The notes below the pieces were generated by a model, which saw only the letters and a list, made by a program, of their open reading frames with translations, was not told the DNA's origin and did no database searches. Position numbers and translations under genes: made by a program. A stretch of DNA of 64,000 nucleotides from Bacteroidetes bacterium HGW-Bacteroidetes-8 (GTDB taxonomy: Bacteria > Bacteroidota > Bacteroidia > Bacteroidales > UBA932), in contig PHCZ01000006.1 in NCBI GenBank assembly GCA_002840895.1, positions 122,920-186,919 on the forward strand, in the 5' to 3' direction. Shown piece by piece: positions 28,453 through 36,887 of the stretch (position 1 is the first letter of the stretch; every line of letters begins with the position of its first letter).

Positions 28453-29580
28453 ATGCGGTTTGCGGCAATAGTAGGACAGAAAAAATTGAAGGAGCAGCTC
28501 ATTGCGATGGCTGCAGATGAGAGAGTTGGCCACGCTATGCTATTTTATGAGGAGAGTGGCTTTGGAGCCCTCCCAATGGCAATTGCATTTGCACAGTATC
28601 TCTGTTGCCCCCACACAAGTGATGGTGACTCCTGCGGGAGCTGCCCCACCTGCAACAAGTTTCAGAAACTTATCCACCCGGACCTTCACTTTGCAATGCC
28701 GGTGAGCTCTACCAAAGCAGTTCCTGCAGATAAAAAGCCGGTAAGTGACAGCTTTGCAGCCGCCTGGCGGGAGGCGATTATTGCCGACCCCTACCTCACA
28801 GAGCAGCAGTGGTATGAGAAGATAGGGATAGAGAACAAATCCGGGATAATTGGGGTGAACGAGGCTGCGCTCATTGGGAGAAAGCTTAGTATGAGATCTT
28901 TTGAGGGGGGTAAGAAGTTTATGATAATATGGCTGCCGGAGAGGATGAACCAGGAGGCGGCTAACAAACTTTTAAAACTTATAGAGGAGCCGCCGCCGGA
29001 GACATTTCTCTTTCTGGTTAGCGAATCTCCCGAGAATGTGATTGTGACTGTTCTCTCCAGATGTCAAATCTTTCGCCTGCCTCCAATAGAGAGCGAATCT
29101 CTCTCAAGGGAGCTGGTAGAGGAGTTCGATACAGATATTGAGCAGGCTCGCTTCTGGACAAAGATCTCGGGTGGCAGCCTGAGCAAGGCGAGGAGATTGA
29201 TAAATGAGAGTGAGAGCAGCAGCATCTACGATGTTTATCTGGCAACCCTTCTGGAGGGGTGTGCAAATAAAGATCTAAAGAAGGTTATCTCATTCTGGGA
29301 GGAGCTATCGTTAAGAGGCAGAGAGAGCCAGCGGCAGTTTTGCGAATATGCGCTCGAGTTTCTGAGGCGCTCTCTAATGACAAATCTTGGATCTGCAAAC
29401 ATCTCCAACACTCCGGACTCCAGCAAAGAGTATATAACTTACTGGGCAGCAAAAATTAAACCCGGCTTCTATCCAAAGGCTTATGATGCAATAAACAAGG
29501 CTCTGCAGGATATTGACCGCAATGTAAACTCAAGGTATATCTTTGCAGACCTTGGTAACCGCTTTTTCCTATCTTTGTAA
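28453..29580 (+). CDS. holB: DNA polymerase III subunit delta'
   Basis: A 375-aa clamp-loader subunit. It starts MRFAAIVGQKKLKEQL and has a zinc-binding Cys set (C52, C61, C64, C67) between the P-loop region and the next strand. The P-loop itself is degenerate (EESGFGAL), as expected for delta', which does not hydrolyse ATP. The SRC motif is present in VLSRCQIFRLP. It starts 10 nt after the U32 gene and 10 nt before ricT. Confidence 0.92.
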   Translation: MRFAAIVGQKKLKEQLIAMAADERVGHAMLFYEESGFGALPMAIAFAQYLCCPHTSDGDSCGSCPTCNKFQKLIHPDLHFAMPVSSTKAVPADKKPVSDSFAAAWREAIIADPYLTEQQWYEKIGIENKSGIIGVNEAALIGRKLSMRSFEGGKKFMIIWLPERMNQEAANKLLKLIEEPPPETFLFLVSESPENVIVTVLSRCQIFRLPPIESESLSRELVEEFDTDIEQARFWTKISGGSLSKARRLINESESSSIYDVYLATLLEGCANKDLKKVISFWEELSLRGRESQRQFCEYALEFLRRSLMTNLGSANISNTPDSSKEYITYWAAKIKPGFYPKAYDAINKALQDIDRNVNSRYIFADLGNRFFLSL

Positions 29581-29590
29581 TTTAGAACTT

Positions 29591-30775
29591 ATGGAAACAA
29601 AAGATATAAAATATGATTGTAACAGGGGCAGCATCACCTACCGAAATGATGAGGGGGAGCTCAAGTGTGATTTTAACCCGGGTTGCTGCAAACTGAGTGT
29701 CTACGACTGGCTTAAAGATATCCCGGACGAAGTTACCAGAGATCTCTTTGAGGTTCGTTTCAAAAATACAAGAAAACTAGTTTTTAGAAATACATCCGGG
29801 CAACAGCTTCAGGTTGGAGATGTGGTTGTGGTAGAGGCTGTTAATGGCCACGATGTGGGCATTGTAACCCTTTGCGGGCCGGTAATCTTACCTCAGTTAC
29901 GAAGGAATAACATAGATATCAAGAGTTACGAATTCCGTAAAGTGTTTCGTAAAGCAAAATCGCTGGACATTGAAAGGTGGCAGGAGGCAATTGCCAGAGA
30001 GCACAAGACAATGATTCGCTCCCGCCAGCTGGCCGCTTCGCTTAACCTCAATATGAAGATAGGCGATGTAGAGTTTCAGGGAGATGGCACAAAAGCGATC
30101 TTCTACTACATAGCAGATGAGCGGGTGGACTTTCGCCAGCTTATACGGGTATTTGCAGAGGAGTTTCGCATTAGAATTGAGATGAAGCAGATAGGGGCAA
30201 GGCAGGAGGCCGGGCTCATAGGTGGTATTGGAGTGTGCGGCCAGGAGCTTTGCTGCTCAAGGTATATGTCAGATTTTCAATCTATAACAACCCAGGCGGC
30301 CCGTACCCAGGATCTCTCGCTTAACCCTCAGAAGCTGGCAGGGCAGTGCAGTAAACTCAAGTGTTGTATCAACTATGAGGCCGCCGCCTACATAGATGCC
30401 CATATCAACATCCCTCTGGTGAGAGGCCCTATAGAGACAGAGGATGGGTTTGCACACCTTGTTAAGACAGACACCCTAAAGGGGATTATGTGGTTCTCTT
30501 TTGAGCAGAACAGTATGACAAATATGTTCCCTGTAGAGGCAGAGAGAGTTAGAGAGTTTATTAAACTTAACAAACGAGGGGTTAAAGTTTCTAATATCAA
30601 CCCTAGGAAAGATGCCAAATCTCCTGAGTTTATGAGCGCCGTCGGAGAGGATAGTATCTCAAGGTTTGACGATAATAACACAGAGAAGAGCAGGCAGTCC
30701 AACAACAGAAAGGGGAGAAATTTTAAAAACAACAGAAAAAGAGGGGGAAATGGCTCCGATCCAAAAAGCAATTAA
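29591..30775 (+). CDS. PSP1-domain protein, RicT-like
   Basis: The ATG at 29591 (METKDIKYDCNRG) is chosen over an upstream reading overlapping holB. The 394-aa protein carries a PSP1 domain (about residues 75-260) and the Cys-rich segment GVCGQELCCSRYM...GQCSKLKCCINYE, which binds Fe-S in RicT/YaaT of Bacillus. RicT helps RNase Y-dependent processing; PSP1 proteins near holB are typical in Bacteroidales. The C-terminus is basic and Asn-rich, suggesting RNA contact. It overlaps gldH by 26 nt. Confidence 0.88.
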   Translation: METKDIKYDCNRGSITYRNDEGELKCDFNPGCCKLSVYDWLKDIPDEVTRDLFEVRFKNTRKLVFRNTSGQQLQVGDVVVVEAVNGHDVGIVTLCGPVILPQLRRNNIDIKSYEFRKVFRKAKSLDIERWQEAIAREHKTMIRSRQLAASLNLNMKIGDVEFQGDGTKAIFYYIADERVDFRQLIRVFAEEFRIRIEMKQIGARQEAGLIGGIGVCGQELCCSRYMSDFQSITTQAARTQDLSLNPQKLAGQCSKLKCCINYEAAAYIDAHINIPLVRGPIETEDGFAHLVKTDTLKGIMWFSFEQNSMTNMFPVEAERVREFIKLNKRGVKVSNINPRKDAKSPEFMSAVGEDSISRFDDNNTEKSRQSNNRKGRNFKNNRKRGGNGSDPKSN

Positions 30776-31193
30776 GGTTACCACAATCACTCTGGTTTTA
30801 ACACTACTACTCTCTTGTTCACAAGTGGGTCTCTTTCCTGTCACTCATAAACACCAAACCAAATTCCTGGCAGAGGATACTCTCTCTTTTCACTCAATAG
30901 ATATCTACGCAAGGATCCCCGATACCTACAAGGGGGAGAACCTCTATGTAATTCTGGACATTATCCTGCCCGAGGAGGGGAGATACTCAGATACCTTAAC
31001 CCTTCCGGTGAAGATGGACAGGATTCCATATCTGGGGGTAGATAACGGCAGATGGAGAGATATGAAGTGGAACTACAGGAACAATATTAAATTTACTCAA
31101 CCGGGAGTGTGGAGGTTCTATCTAAGACGGGATACCTCTCAGCCGGATAGTTGTGCCACCGGGGCTATTGGCCTTTTAATCAAAAAAATGTAG
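30750..31193 (+). CDS. gldH: GldH-family lipoprotein
   Basis: The start at 30750 gives MAPIQKAIKVTTITLVLTLLLSCSQ, a lipoprotein signal; longer readings lie inside the ricT gene. The 147-aa product matches GldH: an early FHSIDIYARIPDTY segment and the ending KFTQPGVWRFYLRRDTS. GldH was found as a gliding-motility lipoprotein but is widespread in non-motile Bacteroidales with an unclear role, so motility should not be inferred. Confidence 0.85.
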   Translation: MAPIQKAIKVTTITLVLTLLLSCSQVGLFPVTHKHQTKFLAEDTLSFHSIDIYARIPDTYKGENLYVILDIILPEEGRYSDTLTLPVKMDRIPYLGVDNGRWRDMKWNYRNNIKFTQPGVWRFYLRRDTSQPDSCATGAIGLLIKKM

Positions 31194-31213
31194 GGCCACA
31201 ATCAATAGTTATT

Positions 31214-31927
31214 ATGGGCAAAGACAAGTTAAAGAGATTTGAAGAGAACAAGAGCTTCCGCTGTCTCTATCAGCCGGAGTTTGAAGAGGTTTTTCGTACA
31301 GATTATAAAATAAAGGGTTTGTGGCACAAAGAGCACTTCGCAAACCAAAGAGATATTGTGCTGGAACTTGGTTGCGGGAGAGGTGAGTACACTATTGCAC
31401 TGGCCCGTAAATACCCCCACAAGAGCTTTATTGGGGTAGATATCAAAGGAGCCCGTCTGTGGAGAGGTGCAAAAACTGCAACCGAGGAGCAGATGGACAA
31501 CGCCGCTTTTGTAAGATGCCGGATAGAGTTTATTGAGGCAGTTTTTGCCCGGGACGAGGTGTCTGAGATATGGATTACATTCCCGGACCCACAAATCAAA
31601 CGAGATAATAAGAGGCTGACATCTGCAGGATTCCTGCAGAGATACCGCAGTTTCCTCAAAGATGGCGGGTTGATTCATCTGAAGACAGACAGCCCTTTTC
31701 TCTACAACTACACTCTGGAGCTGGTAAAGCAAAACAATCTGGAGCTTCTTGAGGCCAATGAAGATATCTACGGAAGCGGCCGGGCAGATGAACTTCTCTC
31801 GGTTAAGACCCGCTACGAATCTCAATTCCTCTCAATGGGGATGAAAATCACCTACCTCGCTTTCCGTCTTAGAAAAGAGGGGGCTCTAAAGGAGCCGGTC
31901 TGGGATCCGGAAAAATTTGACAGATAG
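31214..31927 (+). CDS. trmB: tRNA (guanine-N7-)-methyltransferase
   Basis: The start at 31214 gives MGKDKLKRFEENKSF, common for Bacteroidetes TrmB; an upstream reading overlaps gldH. The 237-aa enzyme makes m7G46 in tRNA with SAM. It has motif I LELGCGRGEYT, the TrmB motif WITFPDPQIKRDNKRLTS, and HLKTDSPFLYNY. It is the last gene of the operon. Confidence 0.95.
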   Translation: MGKDKLKRFEENKSFRCLYQPEFEEVFRTDYKIKGLWHKEHFANQRDIVLELGCGRGEYTIALARKYPHKSFIGVDIKGARLWRGAKTATEEQMDNAAFVRCRIEFIEAVFARDEVSEIWITFPDPQIKRDNKRLTSAGFLQRYRSFLKDGGLIHLKTDSPFLYNYTLELVKQNNLELLEANEDIYGSGRADELLSVKTRYESQFLSMGMKITYLAFRLRKEGALKEPVWDPEKFDR

Positions 31928-31946
31928 AGACCTGCAGGGAAACAAT

Positions 31947-32014
31947 GAGATTAGCCGTAGTTGCGAACGTGCGATTAGCCGTAATTGCGAACTTGCGATT
32001 AGCCGTCGTTACGG
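31947..32014. repeat. 24-nt tandem repeat between trmB and the next gene
   Basis: Three units (31947-31970, 31971-31994, 31995-32014 partial) of GCGATTAGCCGTARTTGCGAA-type sequence lie in the convergent gap. The stop codon of the minus-strand gene at 31999 falls inside the third unit. Confidence 0.8.
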
Positions 32015-32481
32015 TCATCTCTAACAGCGTACTCGATCATTCTGGCAATACGGTAGACATCTTTCCTTTGACCCTCCAGTGAAATTGGATTATCTGAGAA
32101 GTCGAGAACGATTCTATCTTCGAACATACGGAACATTCTTACCACAACAGATTTGTGACGGAATGTGGTAGAGGTTGTCCCCTCAAATTCAACCGAAAAA
32201 CGGCTTTTGTCAAAAACATCTACAATCTTAGCTTTATCTTCCAGATAGCTTTTGTTGAGATAGACCTTCTTCTTTGCATATCCGAAAAACGGATAGATGA
32301 TTGACATAGCAAGAAGGAAGACAATAATTTGAATCTCTGTTCCTTCACGGAACAGGTTTGTGAAGCTGAACCCTGTGCCGGAGGTGAGTGAGAAGATTGC
32401 TACCACAAGGGTAAAGACAATGGCCAGATATATAAGGTACTTTATAACTCTGGTAAGGTATTGCTGAAAATTGAATTTCAT
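31999..32481 (-). CDS. Hypothetical two-helix membrane protein
   Basis: A 160-aa protein with two membrane helices (about residues 13-32 and 48-66), followed by a cytoplasmic part (VFDKSRFSVEFEGTTSTTFRHKSVVVRMFRMFEDRIVLDFSD) of mainly beta character. I do not recognise a family. It is flanked by tandem repeats on both sides. Confidence 0.7.
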   Translation of the reverse strand: MKFNFQQYLTRVIKYLIYLAIVFTLVVAIFSLTSGTGFSFTNLFREGTEIQIIVFLLAMSIIYPFFGYAKKKVYLNKSYLEDKAKIVDVFDKSRFSVEFEGTTSTTFRHKSVVVRMFRMFEDRIVLDFSDNPISLEGQRKDVYRIARMIEYAVRDDRNDG

Positions 32482-32525
32482 ATCTATAACTGTTTAAATG
32501 TTTCTGTTTAAATGTTTCTCCTTAA

Positions 32526-32595
32526 AGCGCTTTATGTGTTGAGCGCTTTATTTGTTGAGCGCTTTATTTGTTGAGCACTTTATTTATTGAGCTCT
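32526..32595. repeat. 16-nt tandem repeat
   Basis: Four units starting at 32526, 32542, 32558 and 32574 follow AGCGCTTTATTTGTTG with small changes, plus a partial fifth up to the stop codon of the ROK gene. A separate 14-nt repeat (TTTAAATGTTTCTG) occurs twice just before, around 32492-32520. Confidence 0.8.
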
Positions 32596-33558
32596 CTATC
32601 TGTTTAACTCCTTCCAGGCCAAAGCAGAAGAGCCCAGAATTGCAGCGTCGTTCTCATCCAAAGATGAGAATACCAATTTGACTTTGCCTTTCCACAGGCT
32701 GAGAAGATTCTCTTCGAAAGCTCTCTTTGTAGGGTCCATTATGAGACTGCCCGCCTTGGCCACACCACCAAAGAGGAAAATAGCCTCGGGAACAGTGATG
32801 GCAACAAGATCTGCAAGGGACTCTCCAAGTATCTTACCTGTCATCTCAAGAGCCATATTTGCAATTTTATCTCCATTTTGAGCAGCTACTGCAACCTCTT
32901 TGGATGTAAGCTGCGAAAAGGAGATATCTCTTAGAACACTTGGGTGGGTCTCTCTTGAGAGAAGTTCAAACGCATTTCTCTTTAAGCCGGGAGCCGAGAC
33001 ATATGTCTCCAGACAACCTTTGCGACCGCATCCGCACTGGCGGCCATCTCTACAGTAGGCAATGTGCCCGAACTCTCCGGCAAAGCCGTCGTGCCCGTAC
33101 ATCACCTCTCCATTTACAACAAAGCCACTGCCCAAACCGGTTCCCAGAGTTATAACCACAAAGTTCTTCATCCCCTTAGCCCCTCCGTAGATCATCTCAC
33201 CTATTGATGCAGCATTGGCATCGTTTGTGAGCACTACCGGAATGCCTCCAAACAGAACCTTAAGCTTCTCTGCAAGAGGTAGATTGCCTTTCCAGCGAAG
33301 GTTGGCTGCAGAGTCTATGCACCCGGTATAGTAGTTGCCGTTGGGGGCTCCAATGCCGATTCCCATAATCTTATGAGGGTAGTCCAGCTTAGAAGATACC
33401 TCCTGAATTCCGTCACGAAGAGCCACAATATAGTCGTCAAACTCTTTATGAAGACTTGTCGGAAATGTACCACTGCCGTGTATCGCTCCTACTTCATCTA
33501 CCAGGGCAAAAACAGTATTTGTTCCACCTATGTCAATTCCAGCTACTAGTTTTTTCAT
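32596..33558 (-). CDS. ROK-family sugar kinase (glucokinase-type)
   Basis: The start at 33558 gives MKKLVAGIDIGGTNTVFALVDE, the phosphate-binding DxGGT motif. The 320-aa enzyme has the catalytic NDANAASIGE segment, GTGLGSG for the adenosine site, and the ROK zinc site GHIAY...CGCGRKGCLETY. It phosphorylates a hexose, most likely glucose. A longer reading adds nineteen residues with no family match. TATTTTTG on the minus strand at 33620-33613 may be its -7 box. Confidence 0.92.
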   Translation of the reverse strand: MKKLVAGIDIGGTNTVFALVDEVGAIHGSGTFPTSLHKEFDDYIVALRDGIQEVSSKLDYPHKIMGIGIGAPNGNYYTGCIDSAANLRWKGNLPLAEKLKVLFGGIPVVLTNDANAASIGEMIYGGAKGMKNFVVITLGTGLGSGFVVNGEVMYGHDGFAGEFGHIAYCRDGRQCGCGRKGCLETYVSAPGLKRNAFELLSRETHPSVLRDISFSQLTSKEVAVAAQNGDKIANMALEMTGKILGESLADLVAITVPEAIFLFGGVAKAGSLIMDPTKRAFEENLLSLWKGKVKLVFSSLDENDAAILGSSALAWKELNR

Positions 33559-33646
33559 TGGCCAGGGAGTGCTTAAAATGTGTGTTATTATTGTATTATC
33601 ACACAAAGCTAACAAAAATAATCTACACTATATGGGATAATTTTGC

Positions 33647-33654
33647 TATTTTTG
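33647..33654 (+). promoter_or_regulatory. -7 box of the 33685/hemW operon
   Basis: TATTTTTG lies 30 nt before the ATG at 33685. The -33 position shows no clear TTG. Confidence 0.45.
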
Positions 33655-33684
33655 TAGTTACTCACGGGTCAAAAACATATAGAT

Positions 33685-34551
33685 ATGGGAAATGAAAAAA
33701 ACTTAAAGAGATTGGTAATCGGTATGGCTGTAGTGGCTGTGATACTTGCTGCTGTGCTTGCCTGGATATGGGTAGACAGAAGCGGGATTATTAATGAACT
33801 TACAGTAGAGAAAGAGCAGCTCACATCTGCAATGTATGAGCTGAGAGATGATTATCAAAGCCTGAACACCAACAACGACAGCCTCAATGCAGAGCTTGCA
33901 AGGGAGAGAGAGAAGGTTGAGCAGTTGATAGAGAGGGTTCAGAAGACAGAGGCTACCAACAGGATAAAGATCCGGGACTACGAAAAGGAGCTCGGGACAC
34001 TCCGGAGCATTATGAGGAGCTATATTATGCAGATAGACTCACTCAACACACTCAACATAACCCTCCGCAAAGATGTGGCAATGGCCAGAGATGAGGTAAA
34101 ACAGACCCTCGCCAAATATGATGATCTGCAAACCACAGCAGACGAATATGCAAAGAAGGTAGAGATTGGATCTGTCCTCAAAGGGAGAGGTTTTGTGATG
34201 ACTGCAATCAACTCTTCGGACAAAGAGACAGACCGCAGCAGCCGTACGGCAAAGCTCAAGACCTGTCTTAACCTGGTAGAGAACTCGATCGCTGTCAAAG
34301 GTCCAAGAAGAATCTACATCAGGGTTAAAGGGCCGGATGGAATTCTAATGACAAATTCTCAGCAGCAGGTATTTACAGCGGCAGGAGAGCAGATGATCTA
34401 CACTGCCGTGAGAGAGGTAGATTATCAGGGAAGTGAACTTGAGGTTTGCATCTTTTTTGCCAGCAGCCACTCCTATGTTAAGGGCGTATATAATGTAGAT
34501 ATCTATACCGAAGAGGGTAAACTGGGAAGCACAGATCTTCTCCTGAGATAG
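33685..34551 (+). CDS. Hypothetical membrane-anchored coiled-coil protein
   Basis: A 288-aa protein with one membrane helix (about residues 10-27), a coiled coil to about residue 155 (EREKVEQLIERVQKTEATNRIKIRDYEKEL), and a beta-rich C-terminal domain that includes GPRRIYIRVKGPDGILMTN. The topology is inner-membrane anchor with a periplasmic part. Bacteroidales homologues are annotated only as hypothetical. It is followed 15 nt later by hemW. Confidence 0.75.
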   Translation: MGNEKNLKRLVIGMAVVAVILAAVLAWIWVDRSGIINELTVEKEQLTSAMYELRDDYQSLNTNNDSLNAELAREREKVEQLIERVQKTEATNRIKIRDYEKELGTLRSIMRSYIMQIDSLNTLNITLRKDVAMARDEVKQTLAKYDDLQTTADEYAKKVEIGSVLKGRGFVMTAINSSDKETDRSSRTAKLKTCLNLVENSIAVKGPRRIYIRVKGPDGILMTNSQQQVFTAAGEQMIYTAVREVDYQGSELEVCIFFASSHSYVKGVYNVDIYTEEGKLGSTDLLLR

Positions 34552-34566
34552 GGGGCAGAGGGATAA

Positions 34567-35805
34567 TTGGCCGGAATCTACATACACATACCCTTCTGTT
34601 CACAATTCTGCATCTATTGTGACTTCTACTCCACAATGATGTTGGGTAAGCGGGAGAGTTTCACCAAAGCACTCATAACCGAAATTGGCCAGCGTGCCAA
34701 CGACTTCAACAAACTTGGGGATGCCGTTAACACCATCTACTTTGGTGGCGGCACCCCCTCGCTTTTGGCCCCACCAGCCCTCCAATCAATTTTGCAGGCA
34801 ATTTACGCCGGCTATAATTTGGGCGCGGCCGGCGGCCCGGCAGCGGGCAACCCGGTGGCGGGCAACCCGGTGGCGGGTTGCCACCCGGCCAACCACCCGA
34901 GCAATCTGGAAGCGCCCGGCAACCACGGCCGGGAGGTGACTCTGGAGGTGAATCCGGATGATATTACCGAGCAGTATCTGCAAGGCCTTTTGGAGGCCGG
35001 CTTCAACCGCCTGAGTATGGGAATCCAATCCTTCAACGACGGCCACCTCAAATGGATGAATCGCCGCCACACATCTGCCGAGGCGGTAGCTGCTTTCACC
35101 GCCGCCAGGAGCGCCGGTTTCGGCAACATCAGCATAGACCTTATCTTCGGGTTTGAGGGGCTCTCAATGCAGATGTGGCAAGAGAACCTAAACAGAGCAA
35201 TCGAACTATCGCCGGAGCATATATCTGCATACCAGCTAAGTGTGGAGCCCGGCACCAAACTACACGCCTCATATAAAAAGGGTGAGTATCTGCAGATGAA
35301 GGATACCCTCTCATATAAACAGTATGCGCTTTTGCAAAAGATGTTGTCCGAAGCGGGGTATGTTCAATACGAGATTTCAAGTTTTTGTAAGCCCGGCAGG
35401 GAGTCTCGGCACAACAGCTCCTACTGGGATTTTACCCCATATTTCGGGTTCGGCCCAAGCGCTCACTCCTTTGACGGAGAGAGGCGCTTCTGGAATGTCT
35501 CATCACTAAATACCTATCTCAAAGCAATCGAGCAGGGGACCGGCTGCAGCAGGGAGGAGATTATCTCCCCAAAAGATAGGTTTAATGAATACATAATGCT
35601 CTCCCTGAGAAGGGTAGTCGGGATGGATGTCGCCTATATTAATTCCCACTTTAAAGTCCCCGATGAGTTCTACAACTCTCTCGCTGTGTTAATTAAGAGA
35701 GGAGACGTGGTGGAGCAGGGTGGCAAACTAAGAGTCCCGCCGGAAAAGCTCTTTCTTAGCGATGGGATTATTAGGGAGCTTTTTTGTACTGGCAGTATTC
35801 TGTGA
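34567..35805 (+). CDS. hemW: HemW-like radical SAM heme chaperone
   Basis: A TTG start at 34567 gives MAGIYIHIPFCSQFCIYCDF with the CX3CX2C radical-SAM cluster site and the YIHIPFC start typical of HemW. The 412-aa protein has the downstream GxSIGxQS-type segment (LSMGIQSFND). HemW transfers heme to respiratory enzymes and is often misnamed coproporphyrinogen oxidase. A Gly/Ala/Pro/Asn-rich insert (about residues 85-120) interrupts the barrel. The last residues and the stop (35803-35805) lie inside a repeat element. Confidence 0.9.
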   Translation: MAGIYIHIPFCSQFCIYCDFYSTMMLGKRESFTKALITEIGQRANDFNKLGDAVNTIYFGGGTPSLLAPPALQSILQAIYAGYNLGAAGGPAAGNPVAGNPVAGCHPANHPSNLEAPGNHGREVTLEVNPDDITEQYLQGLLEAGFNRLSMGIQSFNDGHLKWMNRRHTSAEAVAAFTAARSAGFGNISIDLIFGFEGLSMQMWQENLNRAIELSPEHISAYQLSVEPGTKLHASYKKGEYLQMKDTLSYKQYALLQKMLSEAGYVQYEISSFCKPGRESRHNSSYWDFTPYFGFGPSAHSFDGERRFWNVSSLNTYLKAIEQGTGCSREEIISPKDRFNEYIMLSLRRVVGMDVAYINSHFKVPDEFYNSLAVLIKRGDVVEQGGKLRVPPEKLFLSDGIIRELFCTGSIL

Positions 35806-35915
35806 AACGGTCTAATTATGAGGCAGTTGAAAAACTCAATTGTTGGATTTTAGCAAATCAAGAATCATATAAGCCTGTTATGCAGCTACTTTCACAAAAT
35901 ACTAACAGAACAAAA
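35782..35915. repeat. Long-hairpin repeat, family II, copy 1
   Basis: Imperfect inverted arms TTTTGTACTGGCAGTATT (from 35782) and CACAAAATACTAACAGAACAAAA (35893-35915) enclose about 90 nt. The sequence from TGGCAGTATTCTGTGAAAC onward matches 63585-63718 over most of its length. The element supplies the hemW stop codon. Confidence 0.7.
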
Positions 35916-35930
35916 TTTCTGTCCGGTTAT

Positions 35931-35975
35931 GTGGTCTGCTACGCAGTTGTGTCTACCGCTGCGCGGAATTTTCAC
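35931..35975. repeat. Short dispersed motif GGTCTGCTnCGCAG (family III)
   Basis: GTGGTCTGCTACGCAG followed by ACCGCTGCGCGGAATTTT. The same motif occurs at 3061-3074, 38468-38510, 63728-63753 (reverse strand) and 63839-63855. Both halves (CTGC..GCAG and CCGC..GCGG) are small hairpins. Confidence 0.7.
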
Positions 35976-36102
35976 AACTCTCGGTTTATTTTGCAAAGCA
36001 TTACAATACTGCGTATTAGCAAGGGAGGCTTTGCAATTTTAGGGATGTTATAAAAAAATTGTTCTTATTTATTTGCGACTTGCAAAATAAACCGAGAGGT
36101 TA
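35976..36102. repeat. Inverted-repeat element, family IV, copy 1
   Basis: A 19-bp perfect arm CTCTCGGTTTATTTTGCAA (from 35978) has its complement at 36080-36101. The sdhC stop codon lies in the right arm. A partial relative is at 63791-63840. With the two features to the left, the whole gap between hemW and sdhC is repeat sequence; no gene is seen in it. Confidence 0.7.
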
Positions 36103-36747
36103 ATTCAGGTATGCAAAAATTGCGATTGTGCTAAAGCCGAGGAAGATGATTGTGGCGTAGATGTATGAGACAAATTTGAGGCGACCCAGCCATTTGTCGT
36201 TGTTTGCGCCTATTGTCTGGAAGGCACTCCAGAAGCCGTGGGTAAGGTGGAACCAAAGTGCGGCAAACCAGATTATGTAGCAGATAACGATCCAGATGTT
36301 GCCGAAGGTCGCCTCCATTAAGACATTTCCGTTTTGCGCGTGGCCTCCTGTAAACTCTGCAAGCTGCATCTTTGCCCAGAAGTGGGTAAGGTGGAATGCA
36401 AGAACGCCGCCTATAATAATTCCAAGGACAAACATATTGCGGGATGCCCACGAATCTGTTTTCGCCTGGTTGGTAACCTCATATCTCTGTGAGCCACGCG
36501 CCCTCATATTATAAAGGGTGAGAAATACCGCATATACAATGTGAAGCACAAAGCCGCCGGCAAGCACAGGAACCATCACCACGATAAATGGTGAACCCAT
36601 AAACTCAATAACAGCATCAAAAGCCTCCGGGCCAAAAAGGTAGGCAGAGTTTGCAAGCAGATGTATCAAAAGAAAAAAGATAAGGAAAAGGCCTGTTAAG
36701 CTCATTATGAGTTTTTTGCCTATTGACGATGTGAGGATATTTCCCAT
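36100..36747 (-). CDS. sdhC: Succinate dehydrogenase/fumarate reductase cytochrome b subunit
   Basis: A 215-aa, five-helix di-heme-type cytochrome b of Bacteroidetes: helices near 14-35, 55-78, 105-125, 150-170 and 185-210, with His residues (LLIHLLAN, VLHIVYAV, AFHLTHFWA, WFHLTHGFW) in position to bind heme. It anchors the flavoprotein and iron-sulfur subunits in the inner membrane and passes electrons to or from quinone. Normally sdhA and sdhB follow directly; here a repeat cluster and hemW follow instead. TATCTTTG on the minus strand at 36801-36794 is a possible promoter box. Confidence 0.92.
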   Translation of the reverse strand: MGNILTSSIGKKLIMSLTGLFLIFFLLIHLLANSAYLFGPEAFDAVIEFMGSPFIVVMVPVLAGGFVLHIVYAVFLTLYNMRARGSQRYEVTNQAKTDSWASRNMFVLGIIIGGVLAFHLTHFWAKMQLAEFTGGHAQNGNVLMEATFGNIWIVICYIIWFAALWFHLTHGFWSAFQTIGANNDKWLGRLKFVSYIYATIIFLGFSTIAIFAYLN

Positions 36748-36810
36748 TTCTTTGCAGATTAATTGATGGTATTAAGCAGATATGAAAGTGATGCAAAGAT
36801 AACCTCTTGC

Positions 36811-36841
36811 TTGGTATTTTCATAATCTTTAGCTATTTTTG
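36811..36841 (+). promoter_or_regulatory. Promoter of pyrH
   Basis: TTG at 36811-36813, a 20-nt spacer, and TATTTTTG at 36834-36841 match the Bacteroidetes promoter. The ATG is 46 nt downstream. Confidence 0.7.
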
Positions 36842-36887
36842 TTTGATTAAACTCCTGTCTAAAGGGGTCTTTAAAACAGAGCTTTAA

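Noticed and set aside
30659..30844. Minus-strand frame opposite ricT/gldH
   Set aside because: It is the shadow of two well-supported plus-strand genes.
35784..36053. 89-codon frame after hemW
   Set aside because: It lies entirely in family II, III and IV repeats, overlaps the hemW end, and has no protein-like conservation.
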